NCBI RefSeq assembly: GCF_004376845.1
Contig: NZ_SNUW01000002.1
Span: forward strand, 412,927-476,926
Length of the DNA: 64,000 bases
Direction: 5' to 3'
Origin: Psychromonas algarum
GTDB lineage: Bacteria > Pseudomonadota > Gammaproteobacteria > Enterobacterales > Psychromonadaceae
A program made the position numbers and the translations under genes. Positions 1-9,835 of the stretch are shown here, piece after piece; the first letter of the stretch is position 1; each line of letters starts with the position of its first letter. The notes under the pieces were generated by a model. The model made no database searches. It was given only the letters and a program-made list of their open reading frames with translations, and was not told the DNA's origin.

Positions 1-422
1 CCTTCATAAACAATGGTTTCTTGTGGAAAATTTTCACACTTAGCGTTGCCTTCAAGTACTAATTTAGTGATTTGCGCTTGCTTAGATTCACCAATATCTA
101 AATTGGTTCGAGCACGATAAAATCGTCCTGCACCGGGAGTGGTAAATAATAAATGAGCATCTTCTTTTACCGCAACACTGACACGAAGCTCATCGCCCGA
201 AACAATACCTGCAGGAGGGTGCAAAAGATAAATATGCGCGCAATCTCGCCCTTCTGGATAAAATGTTTTTTGAACGGAAAGTGGACCTTTGCGTTGTGTG
301 CGAGTGAGTTGGGTGCCTACGGGAGTATTACTGAATTCTAGAAACAAATGTGCAAGCCACTGGTTTTTAAGTGGCTTGTTAAATATTGAAGTTGTTCTGG
401 ATGTGCTTTCTGGGACTGTCAT
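1..422 (-). CDS. ureD: Urease accessory protein UreD (5' part only)
   Basis: This gene runs off the left edge of the window; only the first ~140 codons are present. Reading the minus strand from the ATG at 422 gives a UreD-like N-terminus with the family's HPPAGIVSGDEL stretch near residue 65, followed by the TTPGAGRFYRA stretch. UreD (UreH) is the scaffold on which UreF and UreG assemble to deliver nickel to apo-urease. It lies 147 bp downstream of urtE on the same strand, so urea import and urease maturation probably form one gene block. The remaining ure genes would lie to the left. The identification rests on motif recognition, and the start is the first ATG of the frame. Confidence 0.85.
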   Translation of the reverse strand, partial: MTVPESTSRTTSIFNKPLKNQWLAHLFLEFSNTPVGTQLTRTQRKGPLSVQKTFYPEGRDCAHIYLLHPPAGIVSGDELRVSVAVKEDAHLLFTTPGAGRFYRARTNLDIGESKQAQITKLVLEGNAKCENFPQETIVYE

Positions 423-569
423 TCTTACCCTAATGTTAAGTATCTATTTAGCATCTCTTAATGTTTTATATTAAATATTATCGAACCTTAATGCTATGGA
501 CTGAATCATTTACTCTTCGTTTATTATCGAGAAATAGATGTAGATGGCGAAGACCATAGCACAACAGGA

Positions 570-1265
570 TTAAACAGCTAAATACTTACTAACCAATTCA
601 TCATCAAGATCACCCATTGGACCAGACGCAATCACTTGGCCTTTTTCCATAATATGAAAATTCTCACCAACGGCACGTGCAAAGGGTAATTTTTGCTCAA
701 CCAGAATAATAGTCATGCCCTCTTCTTTGTTTAGTTTTAATAATACATCTCGAATCAACTGCACGATATTAGGTTGAATACCTTCATTGGGTTCATCTAG
801 AATCAAAATATCAGGGTTCAAAACCAAAGCACGAGCGATGGCTAATTGCTGCTGCTGCCCACCCGATAAATCACCACCACGACGATGTAGCATCTCTTTC
901 AACACAGGAAAAAGTTTATAAATATGATGAGGGATAGTTTTACTTTTTTGTCTTGAACAATTCAGACTGATTTTTAAATTTTCTTCAACTGTCAATTGCG
1001 GGAAAATGTGACGCCCTTGAGGAACATATCCCACCCCAATTTCAGGACGTTTTTCAACACTACTTTTACTCATGTCGACATCGTTAATGGTTAGACTACC
1101 TGAACTGATCGGCAATAGACCCATAATAGTTTTTAATAGTGTCGTTTTACCGACACCATTGCGGCCCATAATACAGGTACGTGAGCCCTTTTCTATTTTT
1201 AGGTCAAGATCCCAAAGAATTTGAGTGCCGCCATACTTTTGATTTACTTGCTTTAACTCAATCAT
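570..1265 (-). CDS. urtE: Urea ABC transporter ATP-binding protein UrtE
   Basis: This 231-residue ABC ATPase is of the LivF/UrtE type. It has Walker A GRNGVGKTT at residues 34-42, the signature LSGGQQQQ around residue 134, Walker B ILILDEP shortly after, and the H-loop region VEQKLPFA. It is one of the two cytoplasmic ATPases that drive the high-affinity urea importer UrtABCDE. It is the last gene of the urt set and starts 2 bp after urtD ends, so translation is probably coupled. Length and order (urtA-B-C-D-E) match the family. The leucine importer LivF would look similar, but the neighbouring urtB and ureD settle the assignment. Confidence 0.93.
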   Translation of the reverse strand: MIELKQVNQKYGGTQILWDLDLKIEKGSRTCIMGRNGVGKTTLLKTIMGLLPISSGSLTINDVDMSKSSVEKRPEIGVGYVPQGRHIFPQLTVEENLKISLNCSRQKSKTIPHHIYKLFPVLKEMLHRRGGDLSGGQQQQLAIARALVLNPDILILDEPNEGIQPNIVQLIRDVLLKLNKEEGMTIILVEQKLPFARAVGENFHIMEKGQVIASGPMGDLDDELVSKYLAV

Positions 1266-1267
1266 GA

Positions 1268-2074
1268 TTAGTGCTCCTCACCTAAATAAACTTCACGTAC
1301 ATCTTTATTGGCTTGCACTTCATCCATCGAACCTTCTGCTAATACTGTACCTTGATGTAATACCGTCACCTTACGCGCAATCGAGCGAACAAAGGCCATG
1401 TCATGTTCAACCACAACCACTGAATGCTTACCTGCTAATGAGGTTAACAATTCAGCAGTACGCTCTGTTTCTTGTGTTGTCATGCCAGTTACCGGTTCAT
1501 CAACTAACAATAAACGCGGCTCAGCGGCTAATAACATACCAATTTCTAACCACTGTTTTTGACCGTGAGATAAACGTCCAGCAGGATAATGTTGTTCAGC
1601 AGTTAAACCGATAGTTGTTAATACTTCATCAATTTTGTCTTTTTGCTCGCCACTTAGTTTATGAAATAACGAAGTCCAAATACCTTTGTCACCCGATAGG
1701 CTTAGCTCAATATTTTCAAATACGGTTAATGCTTCAAAAACGGTTGGTTTTTGGAATTTACGCCCAATACCTGCTCGTGCAATTTCAGATTCATCGAGTT
1801 CTAATAAATCAATTTGCTGACCAAAGCTGACTTTACCAGTATCAGGTCTGGTTTTACCTGTGATCACATCCATTAATGTGGTTTTACCGGCACCATTTGC
1901 ACCGATTAAACAGCGTAATTCACCATCACCGATATATAAGTTAAGGTCATTCAATGCTTTGAAACCATCGAAACTCACACTGACATCTTCTACGTATAAA
2001 ATCATGCCGTGCCTAGTGTCAGGCTTTAGATTTTCAGCCGATGAAAGCGGTGAACCATTTTTATCTACAATCAT
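1268..2074 (-). CDS. urtD: Urea ABC transporter ATP-binding protein UrtD
   Basis: This 268-residue ABC ATPase is of the LivG/UrtD class. Walker A GANGAGKTT lies near residue 60, the signature is the variant LSHGQKQW typical of UrtD, and Walker B is LLLVDEP followed by VTGMT. The first ~25 residues precede the ABC fold. It pairs with UrtE to energise urea uptake across the inner membrane. Its start codon shares bases with the stop of urtC at 2074, and urtE follows after 2 bp, so the genes are almost certainly cotranscribed and translationally coupled. Confidence 0.93.
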   Translation of the reverse strand: MIVDKNGSPLSSAENLKPDTRHGMILYVEDVSVSFDGFKALNDLNLYIGDGELRCLIGANGAGKTTLMDVITGKTRPDTGKVSFGQQIDLLELDESEIARAGIGRKFQKPTVFEALTVFENIELSLSGDKGIWTSLFHKLSGEQKDKIDEVLTTIGLTAEQHYPAGRLSHGQKQWLEIGMLLAAEPRLLLVDEPVTGMTTQETERTAELLTSLAGKHSVVVVEHDMAFVRSIARKVTVLHQGTVLAEGSMDEVQANKDVREVYLGEEH

Positions 2075-3246
2075 TATTTATTCTCCGCAGTTGTTGCTAT
2101 CGCAGCTTGATCTTCATTAACTTGATCTTTTTTAGCTGTAGATGGTGGATCAACTTTATCCATTAAGTTAGATACCAAACCAGCTAGTCCTTTAGGTAAT
2201 AGCAAGGTAACAAGAACAAATAATCCACCTAATCCAAATAACCAAGCTTCAGGCATAATGGCTGTAAAACGTGTTTTAGCGTAACTCACCACAATCGCAC
2301 CAATTAATGCGCCGTATAATGTGCCACGACCACCAATAGCGACCCAAATTACAATTTCAATTGAGTTTAATGGAGAGAACTCACCTGGATTAATAATACC
2401 CACTTGTGGTACATATAATGCCCCAGCTACACCCGCTAACATGGCTGATACTACGAAGATCCATACTTTATAATGTTGTGGTTTATAGCCTACAAATCGC
2501 ACTCGGTTTTCAGCATCACGAATGGCCGTAACAACACGTCCCATTTTAGAGTTCATAATAAAGTGACTAATTGCATAACCAATCGCCAACATTATTGAGG
2601 TTGCAACAAATAAAGCTAACTTAGTATCTGGTGACTGTAATGAGAATCCAAAGATCTCTTTAAAGTCCGTTAAACCATTATTACCACCAAAGCCCATTTC
2701 ATTACGGAAGAATGCTAATAACAGAGCGTAAGTCATTGCTTGCGTCATGATTGATAAATAAACACCACTCACACGAGAACGGAACGCTAACGTACCAAAG
2801 AGGTAAGCTAATAAACCAGGACCTGCAAACACTAATAAAATCATCACTAATGCATTATCAGAACCCGCCCAATACCAAGGTAAATCAGTCCAGTTTAAGA
2901 ACACCATAAAATCAGGTAATTCAGCATTACCATAAACACCTCGGTCCCCAATTTGGCGCATCAAATACATGCCCATTGCGTAACCACCAAGTGCAAAGAA
3001 TGCACCATGACCTAAGCTCAAAATACCGCAGTATCCCCAAACTAGATCAACCGCTAAAGCAAGTAATGCATAGCAAAGGTATTTACCTAATAAGCTAACC
3101 GTATAATCACTAACATATAACATTGATCCTTCAGCAAAAGCTAAGTTACAAACAGTAACGTAAAGCGTTGATATAAATAGAATTGCAATAACACAATGCA
3201 AACTACTCATTTTTTTCACAAGAGGTGAATTAAGTAAATTTTTCAT
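2074..3246 (-). CDS. urtC: Urea ABC transporter permease UrtC
   Basis: This 390-residue polytopic inner-membrane protein of the LivM/UrtC family has about ten hydrophobic segments. The family's VDLVWGYCGILSLGHGAFFALGGY segment begins near residue 62, and a Gly-rich WVAIGGRGTLYGALIG segment lies near residue 305. It forms the transmembrane urea pathway together with UrtB. It abuts urtB at 3246 (one-base overlap) and urtD at 2074. The C-terminal ~30 residues are a charged cytoplasmic tail. Confidence 0.93.
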   Translation of the reverse strand: MKNLLNSPLVKKMSSLHCVIAILFISTLYVTVCNLAFAEGSMLYVSDYTVSLLGKYLCYALLALAVDLVWGYCGILSLGHGAFFALGGYAMGMYLMRQIGDRGVYGNAELPDFMVFLNWTDLPWYWAGSDNALVMILLVFAGPGLLAYLFGTLAFRSRVSGVYLSIMTQAMTYALLLAFFRNEMGFGGNNGLTDFKEIFGFSLQSPDTKLALFVATSIMLAIGYAISHFIMNSKMGRVVTAIRDAENRVRFVGYKPQHYKVWIFVVSAMLAGVAGALYVPQVGIINPGEFSPLNSIEIVIWVAIGGRGTLYGALIGAIVVSYAKTRFTAIMPEAWLFGLGGLFVLVTLLLPKGLAGLVSNLMDKVDPPSTAKKDQVNEDQAAIATTAENK

Positions 3247-4868
3247 TATTCTGCTGATCTCCCTTTTTGCGGAAATAATCCCTTAGGTCGTTTTTGGATA
3301 AACAACACTAAACTTACTAATACAATAATATTGGCTAATACAGGCCCCATTGACGGTTCTAATAATTTGTTGAACGTCCCCATAGTCATTGCAGCAACTA
3401 AGGTTCCCCATAAATTACCTACACCACCAAAGACCACAACAAGGAATGAGTCGATGATATAAGCTTGTCCTAAGTTAGGCCCTACGTTAGTTAACTGACT
3501 TAATGCAACACCAGCAACACCCGCAATACCAGAACCTAGACCAAAGGTGATCGCATCTACCCATGAACTTTTAATACTCAGTGCTCTTGCCATATCACGG
3601 TTTTGTGAAACAGCACGAACATGTAAACCTAACGATGATTTTTTAAGGATCATTAACAAGGTAAAGAACACACCCAATGCAAATAAGATGATGTATAAAC
3701 GGTTATAAGTAAGTGACAACATTGGATTGATTTCTAATGAACCACTCATCCATTGTGGCGCTTCAACTTGACGATTTAATGGAGAGAAAACCGTTCTTAC
3801 AAGTTGTTGTAGAATTAAGCTGATACCAAAGGTTGCTAATAGCGTTTCCAGAGGGCGACCTTTTAAGAAGCGGATAACACCACGTTCAATTAATACACCG
3901 ACAAAACCAGAAACAAGGAAAGCTGCAGGTACTGCCATTAATAATGAGTATTCAATTAAATTAGGGAAGGTTTGTTGGATAACGTAAGTGGTATAAGCAC
4001 CTAACATCATCATTTCACCATGCGCCATATTAATAACGCCCATTACACCAAAGGTAATAGTTAAACCAATTGCAGCCAGTAATAAAACAGATCCTAGGCT
4101 TAAACCAAAGAATAAGTTCTCAACCATGCCATAAACACTGGCCGTCTGTTCTATATCATCAATTGCTTTAGTTAATACCTTTCTTAATTCCGCTGTTTCA
4201 GGTTGTTCTGATAATGAAGAAAGTTGTTTTACTAATGCGTTTTTAACTGTTGGTTCTAAACGGCCAGACAATTGTTGAGCGGCTGTTAATTTTTCAGCTT
4301 TATTGCCCGTTTCTAATTGGTCAACCAATAGGATAACTGACATTAATTCACGTGCGTCTTCGTCTTTCTCTTCTTTAATCAGTTTGTTAACAGAGGCAAT
4401 ACCTATTTCATTAGGATTATTTAATAATTGATTTAATGCTGTAATACGAATACTCGCATCGTCACTACGCAGATCTAAGTTCGCCAATATATCGCGAATT
4501 TTTCCACGTAAACGGTTATTTGTTCTTACTTTTTTAATAGCCGATTTATCCACTGCTGGCAGAGTTTCCGCAGTAAATACATCAGTTAATTCATATTGGT
4601 CTTGCTTATTTCGATAAGCAGAAACAACTTGTTTATTTGACTTTAAGTAATATAAATCGCCAGTCAAAAGAGGATCTAAAATGGCACGTGTTTGAGGTGC
4701 AGATGTCGCGACAATCTTATCGATTAGTGGCGCCATTCTATTTAATTTAGTGGTTGGTAGTTGTTCGATAAGTGCAGGAAGTGCAGATTTATCTTGTATT
4801 TCACTAACAGCTGCTGAGGCGTTGAATGACATTACATAGAGAAACAATAGGGGAAGTAGACGCAACAT
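3246..4868 (-). CDS. urtB: Urea ABC transporter permease UrtB
   Basis: This 540-residue protein has two parts. Residues 1-20 look like a signal peptide, followed by a soluble, probably periplasmic helical region to about residue 240. The rest is a LivH-type permease with the MGVINMAHGEMMMLGAYTTY signature near residue 275 and a GGVGNLWGT motif near residue 480. The long N-terminal extension distinguishes UrtB from LivH and is normal for the family. It is the membrane partner of UrtC. The gap to urtA is 87 bp, wider than between the other urt genes, and may hold a processing site or attenuator. Confidence 0.93.
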   Translation of the reverse strand: MLRLLPLLFLYVMSFNASAAVSEIQDKSALPALIEQLPTTKLNRMAPLIDKIVATSAPQTRAILDPLLTGDLYYLKSNKQVVSAYRNKQDQYELTDVFTAETLPAVDKSAIKKVRTNNRLRGKIRDILANLDLRSDDASIRITALNQLLNNPNEIGIASVNKLIKEEKDEDARELMSVILLVDQLETGNKAEKLTAAQQLSGRLEPTVKNALVKQLSSLSEQPETAELRKVLTKAIDDIEQTASVYGMVENLFFGLSLGSVLLLAAIGLTITFGVMGVINMAHGEMMMLGAYTTYVIQQTFPNLIEYSLLMAVPAAFLVSGFVGVLIERGVIRFLKGRPLETLLATFGISLILQQLVRTVFSPLNRQVEAPQWMSGSLEINPMLSLTYNRLYIILFALGVFFTLLMILKKSSLGLHVRAVSQNRDMARALSIKSSWVDAITFGLGSGIAGVAGVALSQLTNVGPNLGQAYIIDSFLVVVFGGVGNLWGTLVAAMTMGTFNKLLEPSMGPVLANIIVLVSLVLFIQKRPKGLFPQKGRSAE

Positions 4869-4955
4869 GGGCTGTTCCTTAGTTTTAATTTATTCAAATT
4901 CATAAAATGGGAGGTAACTATCCCCTCCCATTAGGTGTTTATTTAGATTTTATGA

Positions 4956-6239
4956 TTAGAATTTTTGACCAGAACATTTCGCAGTTGTTACATCGAAGTT
5001 GCCACAGCTAATTGGGGCAGTCCAATCTGATACTAGGTTTTTCGAACTAGGTAGGAAGTCAGACCATGCATCACCGATAACTGTATCAGGTGTTTCCCAT
5101 ACCACTTCAAATTGACCATCTTCTTGAATTTCACCAATTAATACTGGCTTAGATAGATGGTGGTTTGAGTTCATCACTGCAATGCCACCAGTTAAGTTAG
5201 GCACAGCAATACCGATCATTGCTTGTTCAACCGCATCAACATCTGTAGTCCCCGCTTTCTCAACAGCTTTTACCCACATTTTAAAACCAAGGTAAGTTGC
5301 TTCCATTGGGTCATTTGTTACACGTTTGTCGTTACCAATGTATTTTTTCCATTGTGCAATAAAGGCTTTGTTTTCTTTTGTATCAACACTTTGGAAGTAG
5401 TTCCACGCAGCTAAATGGCCAACAAGTGGTTTAGCATCAAAACCAGATAATTCTTCTTCACCTACAGAGAATGCAATAACAGGAATATCTTCAGCAGAAA
5501 TACCTTGGTTACCTAATTCTTTATAGAATGGAATATTTGCATCACCATTTACTGTTGAAATTACAGCTGTTTGTTTACCTTCAGAACCAAAGCGTTTTAC
5601 TTCAGCAACAATGTTCTGCCAATCTGAGTGACCAAATGGCGTGTAATTAATCATGATGTCTTCTTTTTTAACACCTTTAGACATCAAATAAGCTTCTAAA
5701 ATTTTGTTCGTTGTACGTGGGTAAACATAATCGGTACCTAATAAAACAAAACGTTCCGCACCGATATCATCCATCAAATAATCAACTGCTGGGATAGCTT
5801 GTTGGTTTGGCGCAGCCCCTGTGTAGAATACGTTTCTAGATGATTCTTCACCTTCATATTGAACAGGGTAAAACATTAAACCGTTCAACTCTTCTAAAAC
5901 AGGTAAAACCGATTTACGAGAAACTGATGTCCAACCACCAAAAATAACATCTACTTTATCTTTTGCTAATAATTCACGGCCTTTTTCTGCAAATAAAGGC
6001 CAGTTTGATGCTGGGTCAACCACAACAGCTTCTAGCTTTCTACCTAATACACCACCTTTAGCATTTTGATCTTCTATCATCATTAACACTGTATCTTTTA
6101 GTGTTGTTTCACTAATCGCCATAGTGCCTGATAAAGAATGTAAAACACCGACTTTAATATTATCAGCAGCGTAAGCAAAATTAGTCATTAAGCTCGTTGC
6201 AACGATCGAGCTTGCAACAATCAGTTTTTTTAATTTCAT
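4956..6239 (-). CDS. urtA: Urea ABC transporter substrate-binding protein UrtA
   Basis: This 427-residue periplasmic type I binding protein has a Sec signal peptide at residues 1-24 (cleavage after AYA). The mature start IKVGVLHSLSGTMAISE is typical of UrtA/AmiC-like proteins, and the C-terminal part has the UrtA-like Cys pair (SCGNFDVTTAKCSG). It captures urea for UrtBC. It is the promoter-proximal gene of the operon; the binding protein usually needs the highest expression. A ribosome-binding sequence AAAAGGAA lies just upstream of its ATG. Its promoter region (6240-6469) is shared with the divergent sensor kinase. Confidence 0.95.
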   Translation of the reverse strand: MKLKKLIVASSIVATSLMTNFAYAADNIKVGVLHSLSGTMAISETTLKDTVLMMIEDQNAKGGVLGRKLEAVVVDPASNWPLFAEKGRELLAKDKVDVIFGGWTSVSRKSVLPVLEELNGLMFYPVQYEGEESSRNVFYTGAAPNQQAIPAVDYLMDDIGAERFVLLGTDYVYPRTTNKILEAYLMSKGVKKEDIMINYTPFGHSDWQNIVAEVKRFGSEGKQTAVISTVNGDANIPFYKELGNQGISAEDIPVIAFSVGEEELSGFDAKPLVGHLAAWNYFQSVDTKENKAFIAQWKKYIGNDKRVTNDPMEATYLGFKMWVKAVEKAGTTDVDAVEQAMIGIAVPNLTGGIAVMNSNHHLSKPVLIGEIQEDGQFEVVWETPDTVIGDAWSDFLPSSKNLVSDWTAPISCGNFDVTTAKCSGQKF

Positions 6240-6469
6240 CTGTAATTCCTTTTATTTATCATCTATGTATTAGAAAATTTATAATATGAAGACCCTAGCA
6301 ACGGCCTATTTCGAGTAGGGTTAGTATCTAGGAATTACAGCAAGCATTAAATGCGCAAAAGCACGCAACGACCTACGCATAAATGCGCATATCATGCTCA
6401 ATCACTTTGCAGTAAACTTGCTGAGCTACAAGCTCAAGGTTGAGCCTCTAACCAAATAAACGAATACAC
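6240..6469. promoter_or_regulatory. Divergent urtA / sensor-kinase control region with 32-bp-spaced direct repeats
   Basis: This 230-bp region separates urtA (minus) from the hybrid kinase gene (plus). It contains two exact copies of AAATGCGCA, at 6349-6357 and 6381-6389, 32 bp apart (three helical turns). A related TACGCAT lies just before the second copy. A hairpin with arms ACCCTA/TAGGGT spans 6292-6321 in the presumed urtA leader. Paired sites on one face of the helix suit a dimeric response regulator. The assignment to the neighbouring LuxR-type regulator is inference. Confidence 0.4.
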
Positions 6470-9400
6470 ATGCAGTCAAATCAGAAAATAATTAAAACTC
6501 GTCGCACCTATAACAAACTCGTTGCTAACGAGATGATGGAAGATTTTGCATTACGTTTTACCGCAAAGCGGGCAAGGAAATGGTCATTAAGCCGCATTGC
6601 TATGACCGCATTAGGTATTGTTTCGTTTCTGGTATTAGAAGCAATCGGAGGTGCGATCACCATACATTATGGTTTTGAGAATGCAGCTTGGGCTATTTTA
6701 GCGGTCACGCTCATTGTTTTTTTTACTGGATTACCCATCAGCTATTATGCCGCCAAATATGGTGTGGATATTGACTTGCTAAGCCGAGGCGCAGGGTTTG
6801 GTTACATTGGCTCTAGCATCGCCTCTCTTGTATATGCATCCTTTACATTTATCTTTTTTGCGCTTGAAGCTGCTGTCATGGCCATGGCGCTACAAATGCT
6901 TTTAGGTATGCCCTTACCCATAGGCTATATCGTCAGTACTTTACTGGTGATCCCATTAGTAACACATGGCATCACCTACATCAGTCGCTTTCAAGCTTGG
7001 ACATCTCCAATTTGGGTCGTACTGCAATTATTACCGCTATTTTTTGTATTCACTCATATAGATACCCCTTTACAGCTTGACGGATGGGTTGATTTTAATG
7101 GGGAGGCGGGTGAGGCAGGAGCCACCTTTAACTTATTATTATTTGGTGGCGCATCCGCTGTTTTATTAGCATTAGTTGCTCAAATTGGTGAACAGGTAGA
7201 CTTTTTACGTTTCTTACCAGAAAAACCCAAAACAAAAGCATGGCGTTGGTGGTTGGCTTTAATTGCAGGCGGCCCTGGTTGGATCATCTTTGGCGCATTA
7301 AAATTATTGCTTGGTTCATTTCTCGCTTACTTCGCATTAACCCAAGGAATTGCACCGCATTTAGCAAGTGACCCTTCACATATGTATCAACTTGCTTATG
7401 GTTATGTTTTTAATGATCCGCGCTTGGTCATTTTTGTTACTTGTACTTTTGTCATTATTTCTCAATTAAAGATTAATGTGGCAAATGCTTATGCAGGTTC
7501 ACTTGCTTGGTCTAACTTTTTCTCTCGTATTACCCATAATCACCCTGGGCGTGTTGTCTGGATGGTTTTTAATGTAGCTATTGCATTATTATTAATGGAA
7601 TTAGGCATTTACCAAACGATTGCAAGCATGCTCTCTGTTTATTCAGTGTTAGTACTCGCTTGGTTAAGTTCCGTTGTTGCCGATCTTGTGATCAATAAAC
7701 CGTTAGGCATCAGCCCAAAACATATCGAATTTAAACGCTCTCATCTCTACGATATTAACCCTGTTGGTGTTGGCTCAATGTTGATTGCATCAGTAGCTGG
7801 ATTTGCAGGTCACATGGGAGTATTTGGTGAAACAGGCGAAGCGCTCGCTTCATTTATAGCTTGTTTCTTACCTTTTATCACAGTCCCCTTTATTGGTTGC
7901 TTAACAAAGGGAAAATATTATCTAGTTGATACACAACAAGAACAAATTAAAACCTTCACCCAATGCCATATTTGTGAAAATAGCTTTGATCATCAAGACA
8001 TGACCTTCTGCCCTGCTTACGGCAAAGCAATCTGTTCATTATGCTGTAGTTTAGATGTTCGTTGTGCCGACCAATGTCGACCCGATGCAACCTTATCTCA
8101 GCAATCTCATAACTTTTTCACTCGCTTTATTAAAGATGAAGTCTTTAAAATGTTTACCACTCCCTTAATGCAATTTATCGCGCTTACATTAGGGTTAAGT
8201 CTTATCGGTGCCGGTATTTTATTTTTAGTACATTTACAGGTTCCATTAGAAAATGCAGAAGTAAAGCAAGTTTTTGCCAGTACCCTGATAAAGATATTTT
8301 TCTTATTGATGATCATTATAGGGGTTGTCAGCTGGTTATTTATTCTCGCTCGCAATGGTAATCAAACCGCTTTAAAAGAATTACGTTCACAAACTAAAGC
8401 ACTGGCGAAAGAGATTGATGCTCACAAACAAACCTCTGTAGCCTTACAAAGTGCCAAGAATATAGCAGAATCCGCCAATGAAGCTAAAAGCCGTTATCTA
8501 GCAGCATTAAGCCATGAATTACGTACCCCATTAAACGTTTTATTAGGTTATGCGCAACTCTTAATGCGCGATCAAGTTTTACCTCCGAAACAACGTGAAA
8601 CCATTGCAATTATTAGACGTAATGGTGAGCACTTAGCGGATCTTATTGAAAGTTTATTAGAAGTATCAAAGATTGAAGCAGGCAAGGTAACGTTACAACG
8701 TGATGAATTTAATTTAAAAGCGATTCTGCAACAATTAGTGGATATGTTTCAGATGCAAGCTAGTAAAAAAGGCATTAAATTTTATTATGAAGCGAGCTCT
8801 AACTTACCTGAATATGTTGCAACAGATAAACAGCGTTTTAGACAAATCCTAATTAACCTTATTTCCAATGCCATTAAATATACTGAACAAGGCTCAGTTA
8901 CCTTTAAAATTACCTATCGCAGTGAAGTTGCTAACTTTAGCATTATTGATACAGGGGTCGGTATTGCAAAAACAAATCAAGATCTAATCTTTAAACCTTT
9001 TGAACAAATTCGTAATGCTCATACTCAATCTATTGGTGGAACAGGTTTGGGATTAACGATTTCACGCTCTCTAGCAGAGTTAATGGGTGGCGAAATAAAT
9101 TTAACCAGCAAAGTAGGCCAAGGCTCTACTTTCAACTTCCGCCTCATGTTATTTAAATTACACAAAGATCCTAAAGAACCAGAGTTAAATAAATCAGAAG
9201 CCATAGGTTATAACGGTGATCAGCAAACTATTTTAGTCGTTGACGACAATATGAATCAACGAGAGTTAATATTTAATTTATTAGCACCAATCGGCTTTAA
9301 TGTATTACTCGCAGAAGATGCACAACAAGGGTTTATCAAACTACAAGAAAACGATATCCACCTTATTTTAATGGATGTCAGAATGCCAACAGTAAATGGT

Positions 9401-9835
9401 TGGGAAATGGTAAAAAGCTTACGAGAACAACATTACCAAATGCCTGTATTGATGGTTTCTGCTAATGCTCGTGATGCAGAATACAATTTACAAGCTGAAG
9501 GCTACCACAATGGTTATATTGCAAAGCCGGTTAATTTAGATGCTTTATTAGGCAAAATAGCACAATTATTAAATTTACAATGGCAATATAAAAGTACTGA
9601 TAACACACAAAAAACAATATCTGAACCTAATAAACCACTTGCTACAAGTGAACAATACCAAGCATTAATAGCATTAGCTGAAATTGGTTACCTATCTGGT
9701 TTTAAAGAAAAATTTACAGAAATAGAATCTGAATATCGTTATCCTGAAGATAGTGCATCACAAATACTTGAGTACGTTGAAGTGTGTAACTTCCCCAAAA
9801 TTATTGAATATTTAAATGAGTTAAACAATGGATAA
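6470..9835 (+). CDS. Hybrid sensor histidine kinase with NCS1 (cytosine/purine permease-like) sensor domain
   Basis: This 1121-residue membrane protein is built as follows. Residues ~30-480 are a 12-helix NCS1-type transporter domain (YGVDIDLLSRGAGFGYIGSS segment). Residues 499-536 are a Cys-rich cluster with a possible zinc-ribbon pattern. Two further membrane helices follow at ~560-625, then a HisKA domain with phospho-acceptor H682 (SHELRTP). An ATPase domain has its N-box near 795, DTGVGI near 828 and GGTGLGL near 857. A receiver domain has acidic residues D925/D926 and phospho-acceptor D969. A ~100-residue tail completes it. The architecture parallels CbrA-type transporter-kinase fusions but uses NCS1 rather than an SSS domain. 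Its divergent position next to urtA suggests that it senses urea or a related nitrogen compound, which is inference. Confidence 0.88.
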   Translation: MQSNQKIIKTRRTYNKLVANEMMEDFALRFTAKRARKWSLSRIAMTALGIVSFLVLEAIGGAITIHYGFENAAWAILAVTLIVFFTGLPISYYAAKYGVDIDLLSRGAGFGYIGSSIASLVYASFTFIFFALEAAVMAMALQMLLGMPLPIGYIVSTLLVIPLVTHGITYISRFQAWTSPIWVVLQLLPLFFVFTHIDTPLQLDGWVDFNGEAGEAGATFNLLLFGGASAVLLALVAQIGEQVDFLRFLPEKPKTKAWRWWLALIAGGPGWIIFGALKLLLGSFLAYFALTQGIAPHLASDPSHMYQLAYGYVFNDPRLVIFVTCTFVIISQLKINVANAYAGSLAWSNFFSRITHNHPGRVVWMVFNVAIALLLMELGIYQTIASMLSVYSVLVLAWLSSVVADLVINKPLGISPKHIEFKRSHLYDINPVGVGSMLIASVAGFAGHMGVFGETGEALASFIACFLPFITVPFIGCLTKGKYYLVDTQQEQIKTFTQCHICENSFDHQDMTFCPAYGKAICSLCCSLDVRCADQCRPDATLSQQSHNFFTRFIKDEVFKMFTTPLMQFIALTLGLSLIGAGILFLVHLQVPLENAEVKQVFASTLIKIFFLLMIIIGVVSWLFILARNGNQTALKELRSQTKALAKEIDAHKQTSVALQSAKNIAESANEAKSRYLAALSHELRTPLNVLLGYAQLLMRDQVLPPKQRETIAIIRRNGEHLADLIESLLEVSKIEAGKVTLQRDEFNLKAILQQLVDMFQMQASKKGIKFYYEASSNLPEYVATDKQRFRQILINLISNAIKYTEQGSVTFKITYRSEVANFSIIDTGVGIAKTNQDLIFKPFEQIRNAHTQSIGGTGLGLTISRSLAELMGGEINLTSKVGQGSTFNFRLMLFKLHKDPKEPELNKSEAIGYNGDQQTILVVDDNMNQRELIFNLLAPIGFNVLLAEDAQQGFIKLQENDIHLILMDVRMPTVNGWEMVKSLREQHYQMPVLMVSANARDAEYNLQAEGYHNGYIAKPVNLDALLGKIAQLLNLQWQYKSTDNTQKTISEPNKPLATSEQYQALIALAEIGYLSGFKEKFTEIESEYRYPEDSASQILEYVEVCNFPKIIEYLNELNNG

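Noticed and set aside
1264..1830. Plus-strand frames opposite urtD/urtE
   Set aside because: They are shadows of the strongly conserved urt genes; their sequence has no family features and no ribosome site.
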